A stretch of 64,000 bases of DNA from CALROG01 sp943369755 (GTDB lineage: Bacteria; Pseudomonadota; Gammaproteobacteria; Burkholderiales; Burkholderiaceae_C). The DNA lies in NCBI GenBank assembly GCA_943369755.1, contig CALROG020000011.1, positions 43,004 to 107,003 on the forward strand. The letters are read 5' to 3'. Under the pieces are notes generated by a model. It saw nothing but the letters and a program-made list of their open reading frames with translations. It was not told the origin of the DNA and did not search any database. The translations under genes and the position numbers were made by a program. Below, one piece after another: positions 51,581-60,288 of this stretch (the stretch's first letter is position 1; each line of letters opens with the position of its first letter).

Positions 51581-52849
51581 CTAGCCAGCAGGCTGGTCCA
51601 GGTCAAAGGCTTTGTGCAGCGCGCGCACCGCCAGCTCCATGTATTTCTCGTCAATCACCACCGAGGTCTTGATCTCGCTGGTAGAGATCATCTGGATATT
51701 GATGCCCTCTTCGCTCAGCGAGCGGAACATCTTGCTGGCAATGCCCACATGGCTGCGCATGCCAATGCCCACAATGCTGACCTTGCAGATCTTGGTGTCG
51801 CCTTCAATGGTGTCGGTGCCCAGCGTGGGCAGCACCTTGGCCTTGAGCACGTCTACCGTTTTGGCGTAGTCGTTGCGGTGCACGGTGAAGCTGAAGTCGG
51901 TCAAGCCGCCCTTGCTGATGTTCTGGATGATCACATCGACTTCAATATTGGCTTCGGCCACTGCACCCAGGATGATGTAGGCAATACCCGGGCGATCCGG
52001 CACGCCCAGAATCGATACCTTGGCTTCGTCGCGGTTGAATGCAATGCCAGAAACGACGGCTTGTTCCATTTTTTCGTCTTCCTCAAAAGTGATCAAGGTG
52101 CCGGAGGCGGCTTCTTCATTAATGTCAATGTCCCAAGGCGTGAAGCTGCTCAACACCCGCAGCGGCACCTTGTACTTGCCGGCAAATTCGACCGAGCGGA
52201 TTTGCAGCACCTTGGAGCCCATGGAGGCCATTTCAAGCATCTCTTCAAAGCTCACCGTATGCAGCCGGCGCGCCTCGGGCACGACCCGCGGGTCGGTGGT
52301 GTAAACGCCGTCCACGTCGGTGTAGATCAGGCATTCGTGGGCCTTCATGGCAGCGGCCACGGCCACGGCCGATGTGTCACTGCCGCCCCGGCCCAGGGTG
52401 GTGATGTTGCCGGCCTCGTCCACGCCCTGAAAGCCGGTGACGATGACCACCTTGCCCGCGGCAAGGTCAGCACGCACCTTGGTGTCGTCAATCGACTCGA
52501 TCCGGGCCTTGGTGTAGGCGCTGTTGGTTTTGATGGGCACCTGCCAGCCGGCGTAGCTCACCGACTGCATGCCCTCGGCCTGCAACGCAATCGCCAGCAG
52601 CGCGCTGGAGGCCTGCTCGCCAGTGGCGGCCAGCATGTCGAGCTCGCGGGCGGTGGCGTCATTGGGTTTGGCCGGGGCCAACTCTTTGGCCAGGCCCAGC
52701 AAGCGGTTGGTTTCGCCGCTCATGGCGCTGGGCACCACTACCAACTGGTGGCCGGCCCGAGCCCACTTGGCCACGCGCTTGGCAACGTTGCGGATGCGCT
52801 CGGTCGAGCCCATCGACGTGCCGCCGTATTTGTGAACGATCAATGCCAT
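51581..52849 (-). CDS. lysC: Aspartate kinase
   Basis: Phosphorylates aspartate, the first step to lysine, threonine, methionine and diaminopimelate. The 422 residues start with the kinase motif MALIVHKYGGTSMGSTERIR. TLGRGGSDTSAVAVAAAM is the conserved nucleotide-binding segment, and TDVDGVYTTDPR follows. Two C-terminal ACT domains (VSILGVPDRPGIAYIILG and SIVGIGMRSHVGIASKMF) allow feedback control by amino acids. The ATG at 52849 begins the family N-terminus; extension upstream is not supported. Confidence 0.96.
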   Translation of the reverse strand: MALIVHKYGGTSMGSTERIRNVAKRVAKWARAGHQLVVVPSAMSGETNRLLGLAKELAPAKPNDATARELDMLAATGEQASSALLAIALQAEGMQSVSYAGWQVPIKTNSAYTKARIESIDDTKVRADLAAGKVVIVTGFQGVDEAGNITTLGRGGSDTSAVAVAAAMKAHECLIYTDVDGVYTTDPRVVPEARRLHTVSFEEMLEMASMGSKVLQIRSVEFAGKYKVPLRVLSSFTPWDIDINEEAASGTLITFEEDEKMEQAVVSGIAFNRDEAKVSILGVPDRPGIAYIILGAVAEANIEVDVIIQNISKGGLTDFSFTVHRNDYAKTVDVLKAKVLPTLGTDTIEGDTKICKVSIVGIGMRSHVGIASKMFRSLSEEGINIQMISTSEIKTSVVIDEKYMELAVRALHKAFDLDQPAG

Positions 52850-52937
52850 TGGAGTGCAAGAAAAAAAGAAAGGCGGCGCTTTGCAGAATTCGAGTTTTTG
52901 TGAGCGGGCCGCACCGCGCAAAACCTCGGGATTATAC

Positions 52938-53912
52938 CTAGGCGGTAAACGTCAGCCGCTCCCCTGCCCGCTCCACAAAGCCCGCGCCCACCTTGATGTG
53001 AATGCGGTGGCCGCGCGTGCTGCAGGCCTCAACCTGGTCCAGCAATTCGGCCAGTTGCGCGGCTGTGGCGGCCGTGCCATGCACCTGGCGCAGCCAATGG
53101 CGCAGCAGATTGGCGCAACGGGCCCGGCTCAAGGCCTGCAAAGCCTTGATCAGCGGCGGCTGGCCAGCGGCCACCAGGTCTGCTGCGCCAATTTCGTCCA
53201 GCAAGGCCTGCCCCTGCGCTGCATTGCGGGCCGAGCGGGCAAAGGTCTCGCGGTACTGCGGGAAGGCCGCGGCAATTGCGGGCAGCAGCTGGTGCCGGAT
53301 CCGGTTGCGGGTGAAAGCCGTGTCGGCGTTGGTTGGGTCGCGCAGGTAAGCAACCTGCGCCGCCGCCAGCCAGTCGCGAATGGCGACACCGCTCACCGCC
53401 AGCAGCGGGCGGCCAAAACGCATGCCGTGGCGCAGGAACGAAGACGGCATGCCCGCCAGGCCCGGCAAGCCAGCACCCCGGCTGAGCGCCAACAGCAAGG
53501 TTTCTACCTGGTCGTCGGCATGCTGGCCCAGCAACACCTGGCGCATGCCCAGCTTTGCGGCGCTGCTGGCCAGGGCGCTGTAGCGCGCCTTGCGCGCGGC
53601 ATCTTCGGGGCTTTCACCGCTGGCATGGCGGGCCTGTACCGGCACCACGGTCAACGCCACGCCCAGCGCCGCGCAAGTTGCCTCGCAATGGCGGGCAAAA
53701 CCGTCGGCAGCGGCCTGCAAGCCGTGGTGAACATGAATGGCATTGACTTGGCCGGGCCAGCGCGCCGCACAAGCCAGCAGCAAGGCGGTGGAGTCCGCGC
53801 CGCCGCTGTAGGCCACTGCCAGCGGCAGCTCAGGCGGCCAGCCGCTCAACGCAGCCGCCGCCGGGTTGGGCAAGTCAGCGGGCGTCAGCCTTGGTGTCGG
53901 TGTAGCGGCCAT
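52938..53912 (-). CDS. tilS: tRNA(Ile)-lysidine synthase
   Basis: Modifies C34 of the CAU-anticodon tRNA-Ile to lysidine so that it reads AUA. The 324 residues have the PP-loop AVAYSGGADSTALLLA and the downstream HADDQVETLLLALSRGAG motif. DPTNADTAFTRNRIRHQLLP is a further conserved region. The C-terminal domain is short compared with E. coli TilS. The ATG at 53912 lies inside the end of accA (38-bp overlap), so the genes are coupled. Confidence 0.93.
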   Translation of the reverse strand: MAATPTPRLTPADLPNPAAAALSGWPPELPLAVAYSGGADSTALLLACAARWPGQVNAIHVHHGLQAAADGFARHCEATCAALGVALTVVPVQARHASGESPEDAARKARYSALASSAAKLGMRQVLLGQHADDQVETLLLALSRGAGLPGLAGMPSSFLRHGMRFGRPLLAVSGVAIRDWLAAAQVAYLRDPTNADTAFTRNRIRHQLLPAIAAAFPQYRETFARSARNAAQGQALLDEIGAADLVAAGQPPLIKALQALSRARCANLLRHWLRQVHGTAATAAQLAELLDQVEACSTRGHRIHIKVGAGFVERAGERLTFTA

Positions 53913-54852
53913 AGCTTTGCAGCCGCTCGTAGCGCCGGTCCAGCAGTTCCTTGACCTTGAGGTCGCTGACCTGGCGGTAGGCATCGTTCAGCGCGCGCTT
54001 GAGAAAAGCCGCCATCTGTTTGTGGTCGCGGTGCGCACCGCCTACCGGCTCGTTGACGATCTTGTCAATCACCCCAAGCGCCTTCAGGCGGTGCGCGGTA
54101 ATGCCCAGGGCCTCGGCGGCGTCCATCGCTTTTTCGGACGTCTTCCAGAGGATGGATGCGCAGCCTTCGGGGCTGATCACGGAGTAGATCGAGTACTGCA
54201 GCATCAGCACCTGGTCGCCCACCGAAATTGCCAGCGCCCCGCCCGAGCCGCCTTCGCCAATGATGGTGACGATGATCGGCACTTCAAGCTGGGCCATCTC
54301 GAAAATATTGCGGCCAATGGCTTCTGACTGGCCGCGCTCCTCGGCATCGATGCCGGGGTAGGCCCCGGGCGTGTCGACAAAGGTGAACACCGGGAGCTTG
54401 AATTTCTCGGCCGTCTTCATCAGGCGCAGCGCCTTGCGATAACCCTCGGGCTTGCTCATGCCAAAGTTGCGCAAGCCGCGCTCCTTGGTGTCGCGCCCTT
54501 TTTGATGGCCCAGCACCATGCAGGGCATGCCATTGAAGCGGGCCAGGCCGCCAACGATGCTCAAGTCGTCTGAAAAATGCCGGTCACCGTGCAGCTCAAT
54601 AAAGTCGGTAAAAAGCTCATTGACGTAGTCCAGCGTGTAGGGCCGCTCTGCGTGGCGCGCGATCTTGGTGATCTGCCAGGGCGTGAGGTCGCTGTAAATG
54701 TCTTTGGTGAGTTGCTGGCTCTTCTTGCTGAGCTGGTCAATTTCTTCCGAAATATCCACCGCCGATTCGGTCTGCACATAGCGCAGTTCGTCGATCTTGG
54801 ATTCGAGCTCCGCAATCGGCTGCTCAAAGTCGAGGAATGTTTTCTTTGCCAA
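53875..54852 (-). CDS. accA: Acetyl-CoA carboxylase carboxyltransferase subunit alpha
   Basis: With AccD, transfers carboxyl from biotin carrier protein to acetyl-CoA, the committed step of fatty acid synthesis. The 325 residues include RHFSDDLSIVGGLARFNGMP, DTPGAYPGIDAEERGQSEAI and IGEGGSGGALAISVGDQVLM, all in the crotonase-like fold. The probable start is TTG at 54852 (MAKKTFLDFEQPIAELE), because AAGGAGAG stands just before it and it matches the family; an ATG farther upstream would add 10 unusual residues. It is followed by overlapping tilS. A GC-rich repeat lies between it and the upstream glycosylase gene. Confidence 0.95.
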   Translation of the reverse strand: MAKKTFLDFEQPIAELESKIDELRYVQTESAVDISEEIDQLSKKSQQLTKDIYSDLTPWQITKIARHAERPYTLDYVNELFTDFIELHGDRHFSDDLSIVGGLARFNGMPCMVLGHQKGRDTKERGLRNFGMSKPEGYRKALRLMKTAEKFKLPVFTFVDTPGAYPGIDAEERGQSEAIGRNIFEMAQLEVPIIVTIIGEGGSGGALAISVGDQVLMLQYSIYSVISPEGCASILWKTSEKAMDAAEALGITAHRLKALGVIDKIVNEPVGGAHRDHKQMAAFLKRALNDAYRQVSDLKVKELLDRRYERLQSYGRYTDTKADAR

Positions 54853-54892
54853 GCTTCTCTCCTTGTCGTCGATGCTCTTCACTTGCCAAGGC

Positions 54893-54968
54893 CACCGCGG
54901 AACCGACTTTGCCGGGCCGCCGGTGGCGCCCCCTTGAGGGGGATGCGCCGCAGGCGCTTCGGGGGTGG
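54893..54968 (-). repeat. GC-rich dispersed repeat, copy 4 (inverted)
   Basis: Read on the minus strand: CCCCCGAAGCGCCTGCGG, then CCCCCTCAAGGGGGCGCC and GGCCCGGCAAAGTCGGTTCC. It is nearly identical to copy 3 over the whole length. It follows the stop of the glycosylase gene with almost no gap and fills the space before accA. Confidence 0.75.
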
Positions 54969-54969
54969 G

Positions 54970-55632
54970 CTAGTACGCCACGGGCAGCGGGTCCAGCGAG
55001 CGCCAAATATACCAAGTTGCAACACTGCAGTAAGGAGCCCAGGCGTCGGCCACCTCGCGCGCATCGCTGCGGCTGACCGGATCGCCCGAAAAATAGTTCT
55101 GGCTGATGCCGTTGATCAACCCGATGTCGTCCAGCGGCAGCACGTTGGGCCGCAGCAGATGAAAGATCAGAAACATCTCGGCAGTCCAGCGGCCAATGCC
55201 GCGTATGCCAACCAGTTCAGCAATGATGGCGTCGTCGTCCATCTCTGCCCACGACGCCACTTGCACCGCCCCTGAATCAAAGTGCAGTGCCAGGTCCACC
55301 AGGTACTCGATCTTGCGGGCGCTCAGGCCCGCGGCGCGCATGTCGTCCACCTTGAGCTTGAGCACATGGCCACCCGTCATGCGGCGCGGCAGCTTTTCAA
55401 AGCGGTCCCAGACACTCTGCGCGGCCTTCACCGAAATCTGCTGGCCAACAATGCTGCGCGCCAACGTGGTGAAGGCGTCGCCGCGCGACTGCAGGCAGGC
55501 GTCGCCAAACTGCGGTATCAGCCGCTTCATCACCCGGTCTTTGCAGGCCAGATGCTTGCAGGCATCTGCCCAATAGTGTGGGGTGGTGAGCGTGACAGTT
55601 GCTGTCACCGCTGGCTTGCGAACCGGGCTCAC
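54970..55632 (-). CDS. DNA-3-methyladenine glycosylase II (AlkA-like, HhH-GPD)
   Basis: Base-excision repair enzyme for alkylated DNA. The 220 residues contain the helix-hairpin-helix LVGIRGIGRWTAEM, and the catalytic aspartate lies in LPLDDIGLINGIS. ARSIVGQQISVKAAQSVWDR is the conserved entry helix. There is no iron-sulfur cysteine cluster, unlike Nth/MutY. The start is GTG at 55632, overlapping the cysS stop by 4 bp (GTGA), so it is translated with cysS. Confidence 0.88.
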   Translation of the reverse strand: MSPVRKPAVTATVTLTTPHYWADACKHLACKDRVMKRLIPQFGDACLQSRGDAFTTLARSIVGQQISVKAAQSVWDRFEKLPRRMTGGHVLKLKVDDMRAAGLSARKIEYLVDLALHFDSGAVQVASWAEMDDDAIIAELVGIRGIGRWTAEMFLIFHLLRPNVLPLDDIGLINGISQNYFSGDPVSRSDAREVADAWAPYCSVATWYIWRSLDPLPVAY

Positions 55633-57005
55633 TGCGCCGCCTCCCAGGTGGTGCCTGCAGCCGAATCCTTGAGCACGATGCCCCGGGCCAGAAGCTCATT
55701 GCGAATGCGGTCAGCCTCGGCGAAGTTCTTCGCCATCTTGGCTGCGGCCCGGGCCTGGATCTGCTGCTGAATGCTGGCGTCATCCAGCTCGGCACCTGAC
55801 TGCAGAAAAGCCCTGGGGTTGCCCTGCAGCAACCCCAGCAAGCCGCCCAGTGCCTTGAGCAGCCCGGCGGCCTCGGCCGACTGCGTGCGGTTGATGTCGG
55901 TGGCAAGTTCAAACAGCACCGCCACGGCCTCGGGCGTGCCAAAGTCGTTGTCCATTGCGGCCTTGAAGCGCGCTGCGTGCGGCTGCGCCCAGTCGATGGC
56001 CACATCCGCCGGTGCCACCGCTTCCAGCGCGGTGTAAAGCCGCTTCAGGGCATTGCGCGCGTCGTCAAGGTGCACGTCGCTGTAATTCAGGGGGCTGCGA
56101 TAGTGCGCGCGGACGATGAAAAACCGGATGGTTTCAGCGTCAAACTGCTGCAGCACCTCACGGATGGTGAAGAAGTTGCCCAGGCTCTTGGACATTTTCT
56201 CGTTGTCGATGTTCACAAAGCCGTTGTGCATCCAGACCTTGGCCAGCGGCTTGCCGTGCGCGCCCTCGCTCTGGGCGATTTCGTTCTCGTGGTGCGGGAA
56301 CTGCAGGTCGGCGCCGCCGCCATGAATGTCAAAAGTCTCACCCAGGGTGGCGCAGGCCATGGCCGAGCATTCGATGTGCCAGCCGGGGCGGCCCCTGCCC
56401 CAGGGGCTGTCCCATTTGGCGTCGTCGGGCTCACTTTCCTTGGCAGACTTCCAGAGCACGAAGTCCAGCGGGTCGTCCTTGCCGTCGAGCACCGCCACCC
56501 GTTCGCCAGCGTGCAGCTGGTCGAGCGATTTACCCGAGAGCTTGCCGTAGCCAGGGAACTTGCGCACCGCGTAATTCACGTCGCCCGCTTCCGTGCGGTA
56601 GGCCAGGCCCTTGTCTTGCAGCAGTTTCACGATAGACAACATCTGCGGCACATAGTCCGTGGCACAGGGGTCGTGGGTGGGCCGCTCGATGCCCAGTGCG
56701 TCAAAGTCCCGGTACATCTCCGCGATCATGCGGGTGGTCAGTGCCTTGATCGGCTCGCCGTTTTCCACCGCACGGCGGATGATCTTGTCTTCAATGTCGG
56801 TGATATTGCGCACAAAGGTCACGCGCAGGCCCGAGGCCCGGAGCCAGCGCTGCACCAGGTCAAAGGCCACGTTGGCGCGGGCGTGTCCGATATGGCACAG
56901 GTCATACACCGTGATGCCGCAGACATACATGCGCACATGCCCTGGCTCCAGCGGTGAAAACTCCTCCAGTTCACGCGACAGCGTGTTGTAGATGCGAAGA
57001 CTCAT
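55629..57005 (-). CDS. cysS: Cysteinyl-tRNA synthetase
   Basis: Charges tRNA-Cys. The 458 residues show the class I signatures: the HIGH box reads CHIGHARANVAFD, and the KMSKS box is KMSKSLGNFFT. The zinc ligands are the cysteine in MYVCGITVYDLCHIGH, C209 in the GWHIECSAMA region and the histidines of FPHHENEIAQSE. The C-terminal anticodon-binding helices end near TTWEAAQ. It is the first gene of a cysS-alkA pair and is divergent from the TPR protein gene, 173 bp away. Confidence 0.97.
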   Translation of the reverse strand: MSLRIYNTLSRELEEFSPLEPGHVRMYVCGITVYDLCHIGHARANVAFDLVQRWLRASGLRVTFVRNITDIEDKIIRRAVENGEPIKALTTRMIAEMYRDFDALGIERPTHDPCATDYVPQMLSIVKLLQDKGLAYRTEAGDVNYAVRKFPGYGKLSGKSLDQLHAGERVAVLDGKDDPLDFVLWKSAKESEPDDAKWDSPWGRGRPGWHIECSAMACATLGETFDIHGGGADLQFPHHENEIAQSEGAHGKPLAKVWMHNGFVNIDNEKMSKSLGNFFTIREVLQQFDAETIRFFIVRAHYRSPLNYSDVHLDDARNALKRLYTALEAVAPADVAIDWAQPHAARFKAAMDNDFGTPEAVAVLFELATDINRTQSAEAAGLLKALGGLLGLLQGNPRAFLQSGAELDDASIQQQIQARAAAKMAKNFAEADRIRNELLARGIVLKDSAAGTTWEAAQ

Positions 57006-57111
57006 GGGTGGCTAGGGTGGCCGGGCCGGCAGCAGGCCGGGCCAGCGCGCAATACAGCTTATAGGGGTGTTGTCGGGGTACGGGCAGGGGCATCAGGCAA
57101 GACCCCCTCGG

Positions 57112-57117
57112 CTACAA
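57112..57117 (+). promoter_or_regulatory. Possible -10 box of the TPR-protein operon
   Basis: TACAAT stands 62 bp before the TPR-protein ATG within the 173-bp gap after divergent cysS. The same hexamer appears before the cytochrome c gene (4047-4052) and the UPF0114 gene (6614-6619). No clear -35 partner is visible, so this is weak. Confidence 0.3.
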
Positions 57118-57178
57118 TCCAGCGCAGTATATAGCCCCGTGTTCTGGCTTGTCACACGCGTTCGAATCAAGAGGTTTT

Positions 57179-58183
57179 ATGACGTACGCCCGCTTCCCGG
57201 TCCAAAAAATCCTGCGCTTCATGGCCCTGGCTGCCCTGTTCAGCCTGCCCACCGCACATGCCGACGACTATGGTGATGTGAGCCAGCTCATGCGCACCGG
57301 CAAGCTGGCAGAGGCGTTGACCAAGGCAGACCAGTACCTGGCGGCCAAGCCGCGCGACCCGCAAATGCGCTTCCTCAAGGGCGTGATCCAGACCGAAGCC
57401 GGCAAACCCGGCGACGCCATCAGCACCTTTACCAAGCTCACGGAAGACTACCCCGAGCTGCCCGAACCCTACAACAACCTGGCGGTGCTGTACGCCGGGC
57501 AAAGCCAGTTTGACAAGGCCCGGGCCGCACTGGAAATGGCCATCCGCACCAACCCGAGCTATGCCACTGCGCACGAGAACCTGGGTGACGTGTACGCCAA
57601 GCTCGCCAGTCAGGCCTACAGCAAGGCCTTGCAACTGGACAGCAACAACACCGGCGTGCAGCCCAAGCTGGCGCTGATCCGCGACCTTTTTGCGCCCAAT
57701 GCCAAGGGCCAGAGGCCCACCGCCGCGGCGCCCGCAGCCCCGGCACCTGCCGTGGTGGCCAAGGCTCCGGCAGCAGCACCCACGGCGGCCCCGGCGGTCG
57801 TCGCCGCGCCACCGGCCGCTGCCCCTGCGGGCGCTGCCGGCGCTGCCGCGCGCGACGTCGAATCCGCAGTACGGGCCTGGGCCCAAGCCTGGTCGGCCAA
57901 GGACATGGGCGGCTACCTCGGCTCCTACGGCAAAGAGTTCGACCCGCCCGGCAACCAGGAGCGCAAGGCCTGGGAAGAAGAGCGCCGCGCACGAATTGTG
58001 GGCAAGGCCCGCATCAATGTGAAGCTCAGCGACATTGAAGTCTCAGTCACTGGCAACCGCGCAGTTGCCAAGTTTCGTCAGGCCTACAGCGCCGATTCAT
58101 TGAACGTTTCGAGCCGCAAGACGCTCGAAATGGTCAAGTCGGGCGAACGTTGGGTCATCGTCAAGGAATCCACAGGCGCCTGA
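57179..58183 (+). CDS. Exported TPR protein with NTF2-like C-terminal domain
   Basis: A 334-residue protein. A signal peptide (ILRFMALAALFSLPTAHA) is followed by TPR repeats (about 35-170; LAVLYAGQSQFDKARAALEM and ATAHENLGDVYAKLASQAYS). A long Ala/Pro linker rich in AAPAAPAPAV-like sequence comes next. The last 110 residues (VRAWAQAWSAKDMGGYLGSY onward) resemble an NTF2/SnoaL-like fold. The next gene, an L,D-transpeptidase, ends in a similar domain (WRNAKSSGDLNSTLSHYAKD), suggesting that the two act together in the periplasm. The precise role is unknown. ATG at 57179 follows AAGAGG. Confidence 0.8.
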   Translation: MTYARFPVQKILRFMALAALFSLPTAHADDYGDVSQLMRTGKLAEALTKADQYLAAKPRDPQMRFLKGVIQTEAGKPGDAISTFTKLTEDYPELPEPYNNLAVLYAGQSQFDKARAALEMAIRTNPSYATAHENLGDVYAKLASQAYSKALQLDSNNTGVQPKLALIRDLFAPNAKGQRPTAAAPAAPAPAVVAKAPAAAPTAAPAVVAAPPAAAPAGAAGAAARDVESAVRAWAQAWSAKDMGGYLGSYGKEFDPPGNQERKAWEEERRARIVGKARINVKLSDIEVSVTGNRAVAKFRQAYSADSLNVSSRKTLEMVKSGERWVIVKESTGA

Positions 58184-58267
58184 TGGCACGGGGGTGGCAT
58201 GTCGGCGCTGCGGGCATGGTTCCTGCGCGCCTTGCCACGCTTTGACTTTCATTTCCTGACACAGCCC

Positions 58268-59581
58268 ATGAAACGCACATCACTGGCGGTAGTTCTGCTC
58301 GCGGCGGCAATGCTGGCCAGCGTCGGGACGGCCGACGCCAGCGAAAAGAAAAAACGCAAAAAGAAAGCCGCAGAAAGCACCCAGGCCGAAAAACCCCGTG
58401 TGCGCAAGGCGGCTGCCGCCGCTGCGCTGACCGGGGCCGCCGCAGCGGCTGCAGCGCGGCCTGCGGTACGTGACGGCGAGACTGAAGCGCGGCTGATCGA
58501 GGTCTATCGCCTGATCGGCCAGGCCCGCGGCCGCGAGGCGCTGGCCAAGGCCGAGTTGCTGGTGCGCGACCACCCCAATTTTCAGCTGGCGCAGCTGGTC
58601 TATGGCGATCTGCTGGCGGCACAGGCGCGCCCGCTGCGGGCCGTGGGCGACGTACCGGACACCACCGCACTGGCCGGTGCCGCCCTGCTGGGCGAGCTGC
58701 GCGACGAGTCGCAACAGCGAATGCGCGCGCTGCGCGAGCGCCCACCGGCGGGCACAATCCCGTCGCAGTTTGTGACGCTGTCGCCGCGTAACCGGCATGC
58801 GCTGGCGGTTGACGCCTCGCGGTCGCGCCTGTACCTGTTTGAAAACAGCGCCACTGGCCTCAAGCTGGTGGCCGACTACTACATTTCAGTCGGCAAACTC
58901 GGCATTGAAAAGGTGGCAGAAGGTGACCAGCGCACGCCACTGGGGGTGTACTTCATCACCAGCAACCTGGACCCGAAGTCGCTCAAGGACTTTTATGGCG
59001 CGGGCGCGCTGCCGATCAACTACCCCAACGCCTACGACGCGCGGCGCGGCAAAACAGGCAGTGGCATCTGGCTGCACGGCACCCCGCCCAACCAGTTTTC
59101 GCGCGCGCCCAAGGCCACCGACGGCTGCGTGGTGCTGGCCAACCCCGACCTGGAACGCATCATCCGCACGGTGCAAGTGCGCACCACCCCGGTGGTGATC
59201 GCCCAGTCGCTGCAATGGGTGGCACCGCAAAGCGCGCGGGCGGCAGGCCAGGGCTTTGAAGAGGCGCTCAACGCCTGGCGCAACGCCAAGTCCAGCGGCG
59301 ATTTGAACAGCACTTTGAGCCACTACGCCAAAGACTTCGCCAGCAACGGCAAGACGCTGGAACAGTGGGCCCCAACCCTGCGCGCAGAACTGCAGCGCAG
59401 CGCTGGCCGTGAGCTCACGCTCAAGGACTTGAGCTACCTGCGCTGGACCGATTCCGCAGACACCATGGTGGTAACCTTTGGTGAGGTCGCCGAGGGTGAG
59501 CGCAGCGGCATCTCCAAACGGCAGTACTGGGTCCGTCAGGGCCAGCAGTGGAAAATTTTCTATGAAGGAGTGACCGGATGA
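58268..59581 (+). CDS. L,D-transpeptidase (YkuD domain) with NTF2-like C-terminal domain
   Basis: A 437-residue periplasmic enzyme. The signal peptide MKRTSLAVVLLAAAMLASVG ends near ADA. A Lys/Ala-rich region follows, then the YkuD catalytic domain (about 180-310), with GSGIWLHGTPPNQFSRAPKA supplying the histidine and TDGCVVLANPDLE the catalytic cysteine. It probably forms 3-3 peptide cross-links or anchors proteins to peptidoglycan. The C-terminal 110 residues share the NTF2-like pattern of the preceding protein. Its TGA overlaps the next gene's ATG (ATGA). ATG 58268 begins the signal peptide. Confidence 0.88.
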   Translation: MKRTSLAVVLLAAAMLASVGTADASEKKKRKKKAAESTQAEKPRVRKAAAAAALTGAAAAAAARPAVRDGETEARLIEVYRLIGQARGREALAKAELLVRDHPNFQLAQLVYGDLLAAQARPLRAVGDVPDTTALAGAALLGELRDESQQRMRALRERPPAGTIPSQFVTLSPRNRHALAVDASRSRLYLFENSATGLKLVADYYISVGKLGIEKVAEGDQRTPLGVYFITSNLDPKSLKDFYGAGALPINYPNAYDARRGKTGSGIWLHGTPPNQFSRAPKATDGCVVLANPDLERIIRTVQVRTTPVVIAQSLQWVAPQSARAAGQGFEEALNAWRNAKSSGDLNSTLSHYAKDFASNGKTLEQWAPTLRAELQRSAGRELTLKDLSYLRWTDSADTMVVTFGEVAEGERSGISKRQYWVRQGQQWKIFYEGVTG

Positions 59582-60270
59582 AAAGGTCCATCAACACATT
59601 CACCCGGCGCTCGCTCGCCTGCCTCCTGGCCGGTGGTCTGCTGGCGGCGTCAACGCTGGCACTGGCCCAGGAGGCCCCAAAAGTCAGGTTCACCACCTCG
59701 GCGGGCGACTTTGTGGTGGAGGTCTATCCCGACAAAGCCCCCAAGACGGTCGAAAACTTCTTGCAGTACGTCAAGGACAAGCACTACGACGGCACGATCT
59801 TTCACCGCGTGATCGACAACTTCATGGTTCAGGGCGGCGGCTACAACGCCACCTATGTCGAAAAGAAAACCCGTCCGCCGGTCGCCCATGAAGGCCGTGA
59901 AGCGCTGGCCAAGGGTGGCCCGAAGAACGTGGTGGGCACGCTGGCCATGGCCCGCACCAATGACCCGAATTCAGCGTCGTCGCAGTTCTTCATCAACGTC
60001 AAGGACAACGCCTTCCTTGACCCGACGCCCATCCCGCCCGGCGACCCGGTGCCCAAGTTCGAGTACGGCGGGCGCACCTATGAAAACGTGCCACGCGCCA
60101 ATTTGGTGAATGCGCCGCAACTGTTTGGCTACACCGTGTTTGGCAAAGTCGTCAGTGGCATGGACGTGGTCAACAAGATCAAGGCCATGCCCACTGGCCC
60201 GGGCGGCCCGTTCCCCAGCGACGTGCCCAAGACGGCTGTCGTCATCAACAGCGCTACCGTGCTGAAGTAA
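59578..60270 (+). CDS. ppiA: Periplasmic peptidyl-prolyl cis-trans isomerase (cyclophilin)
   Basis: A 230-residue cyclophilin with a signal peptide (RRSLACLLAGGLLAASTLAL, then AQ), so it acts in the periplasm. The catalytic core has IFHRVIDNFMVQGGG with the active-site arginine, ARTNDPNSASSQFFINV and GYTVFGKVVSGMDVVNKI. It has an extra segment (TPIPPGDPVPKFEYGGRTYE) before the final strands. It overlaps the L,D-transpeptidase gene by 4 bp. The cytoplasmic paralogue follows 18 bp later. Confidence 0.93.
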   Translation: MKRSINTFTRRSLACLLAGGLLAASTLALAQEAPKVRFTTSAGDFVVEVYPDKAPKTVENFLQYVKDKHYDGTIFHRVIDNFMVQGGGYNATYVEKKTRPPVAHEGREALAKGGPKNVVGTLAMARTNDPNSASSQFFINVKDNAFLDPTPIPPGDPVPKFEYGGRTYENVPRANLVNAPQLFGYTVFGKVVSGMDVVNKIKAMPTGPGGPFPSDVPKTAVVINSATVLK

Positions 60271-60288
60271 CCCCAGAAGGACCAAAAA

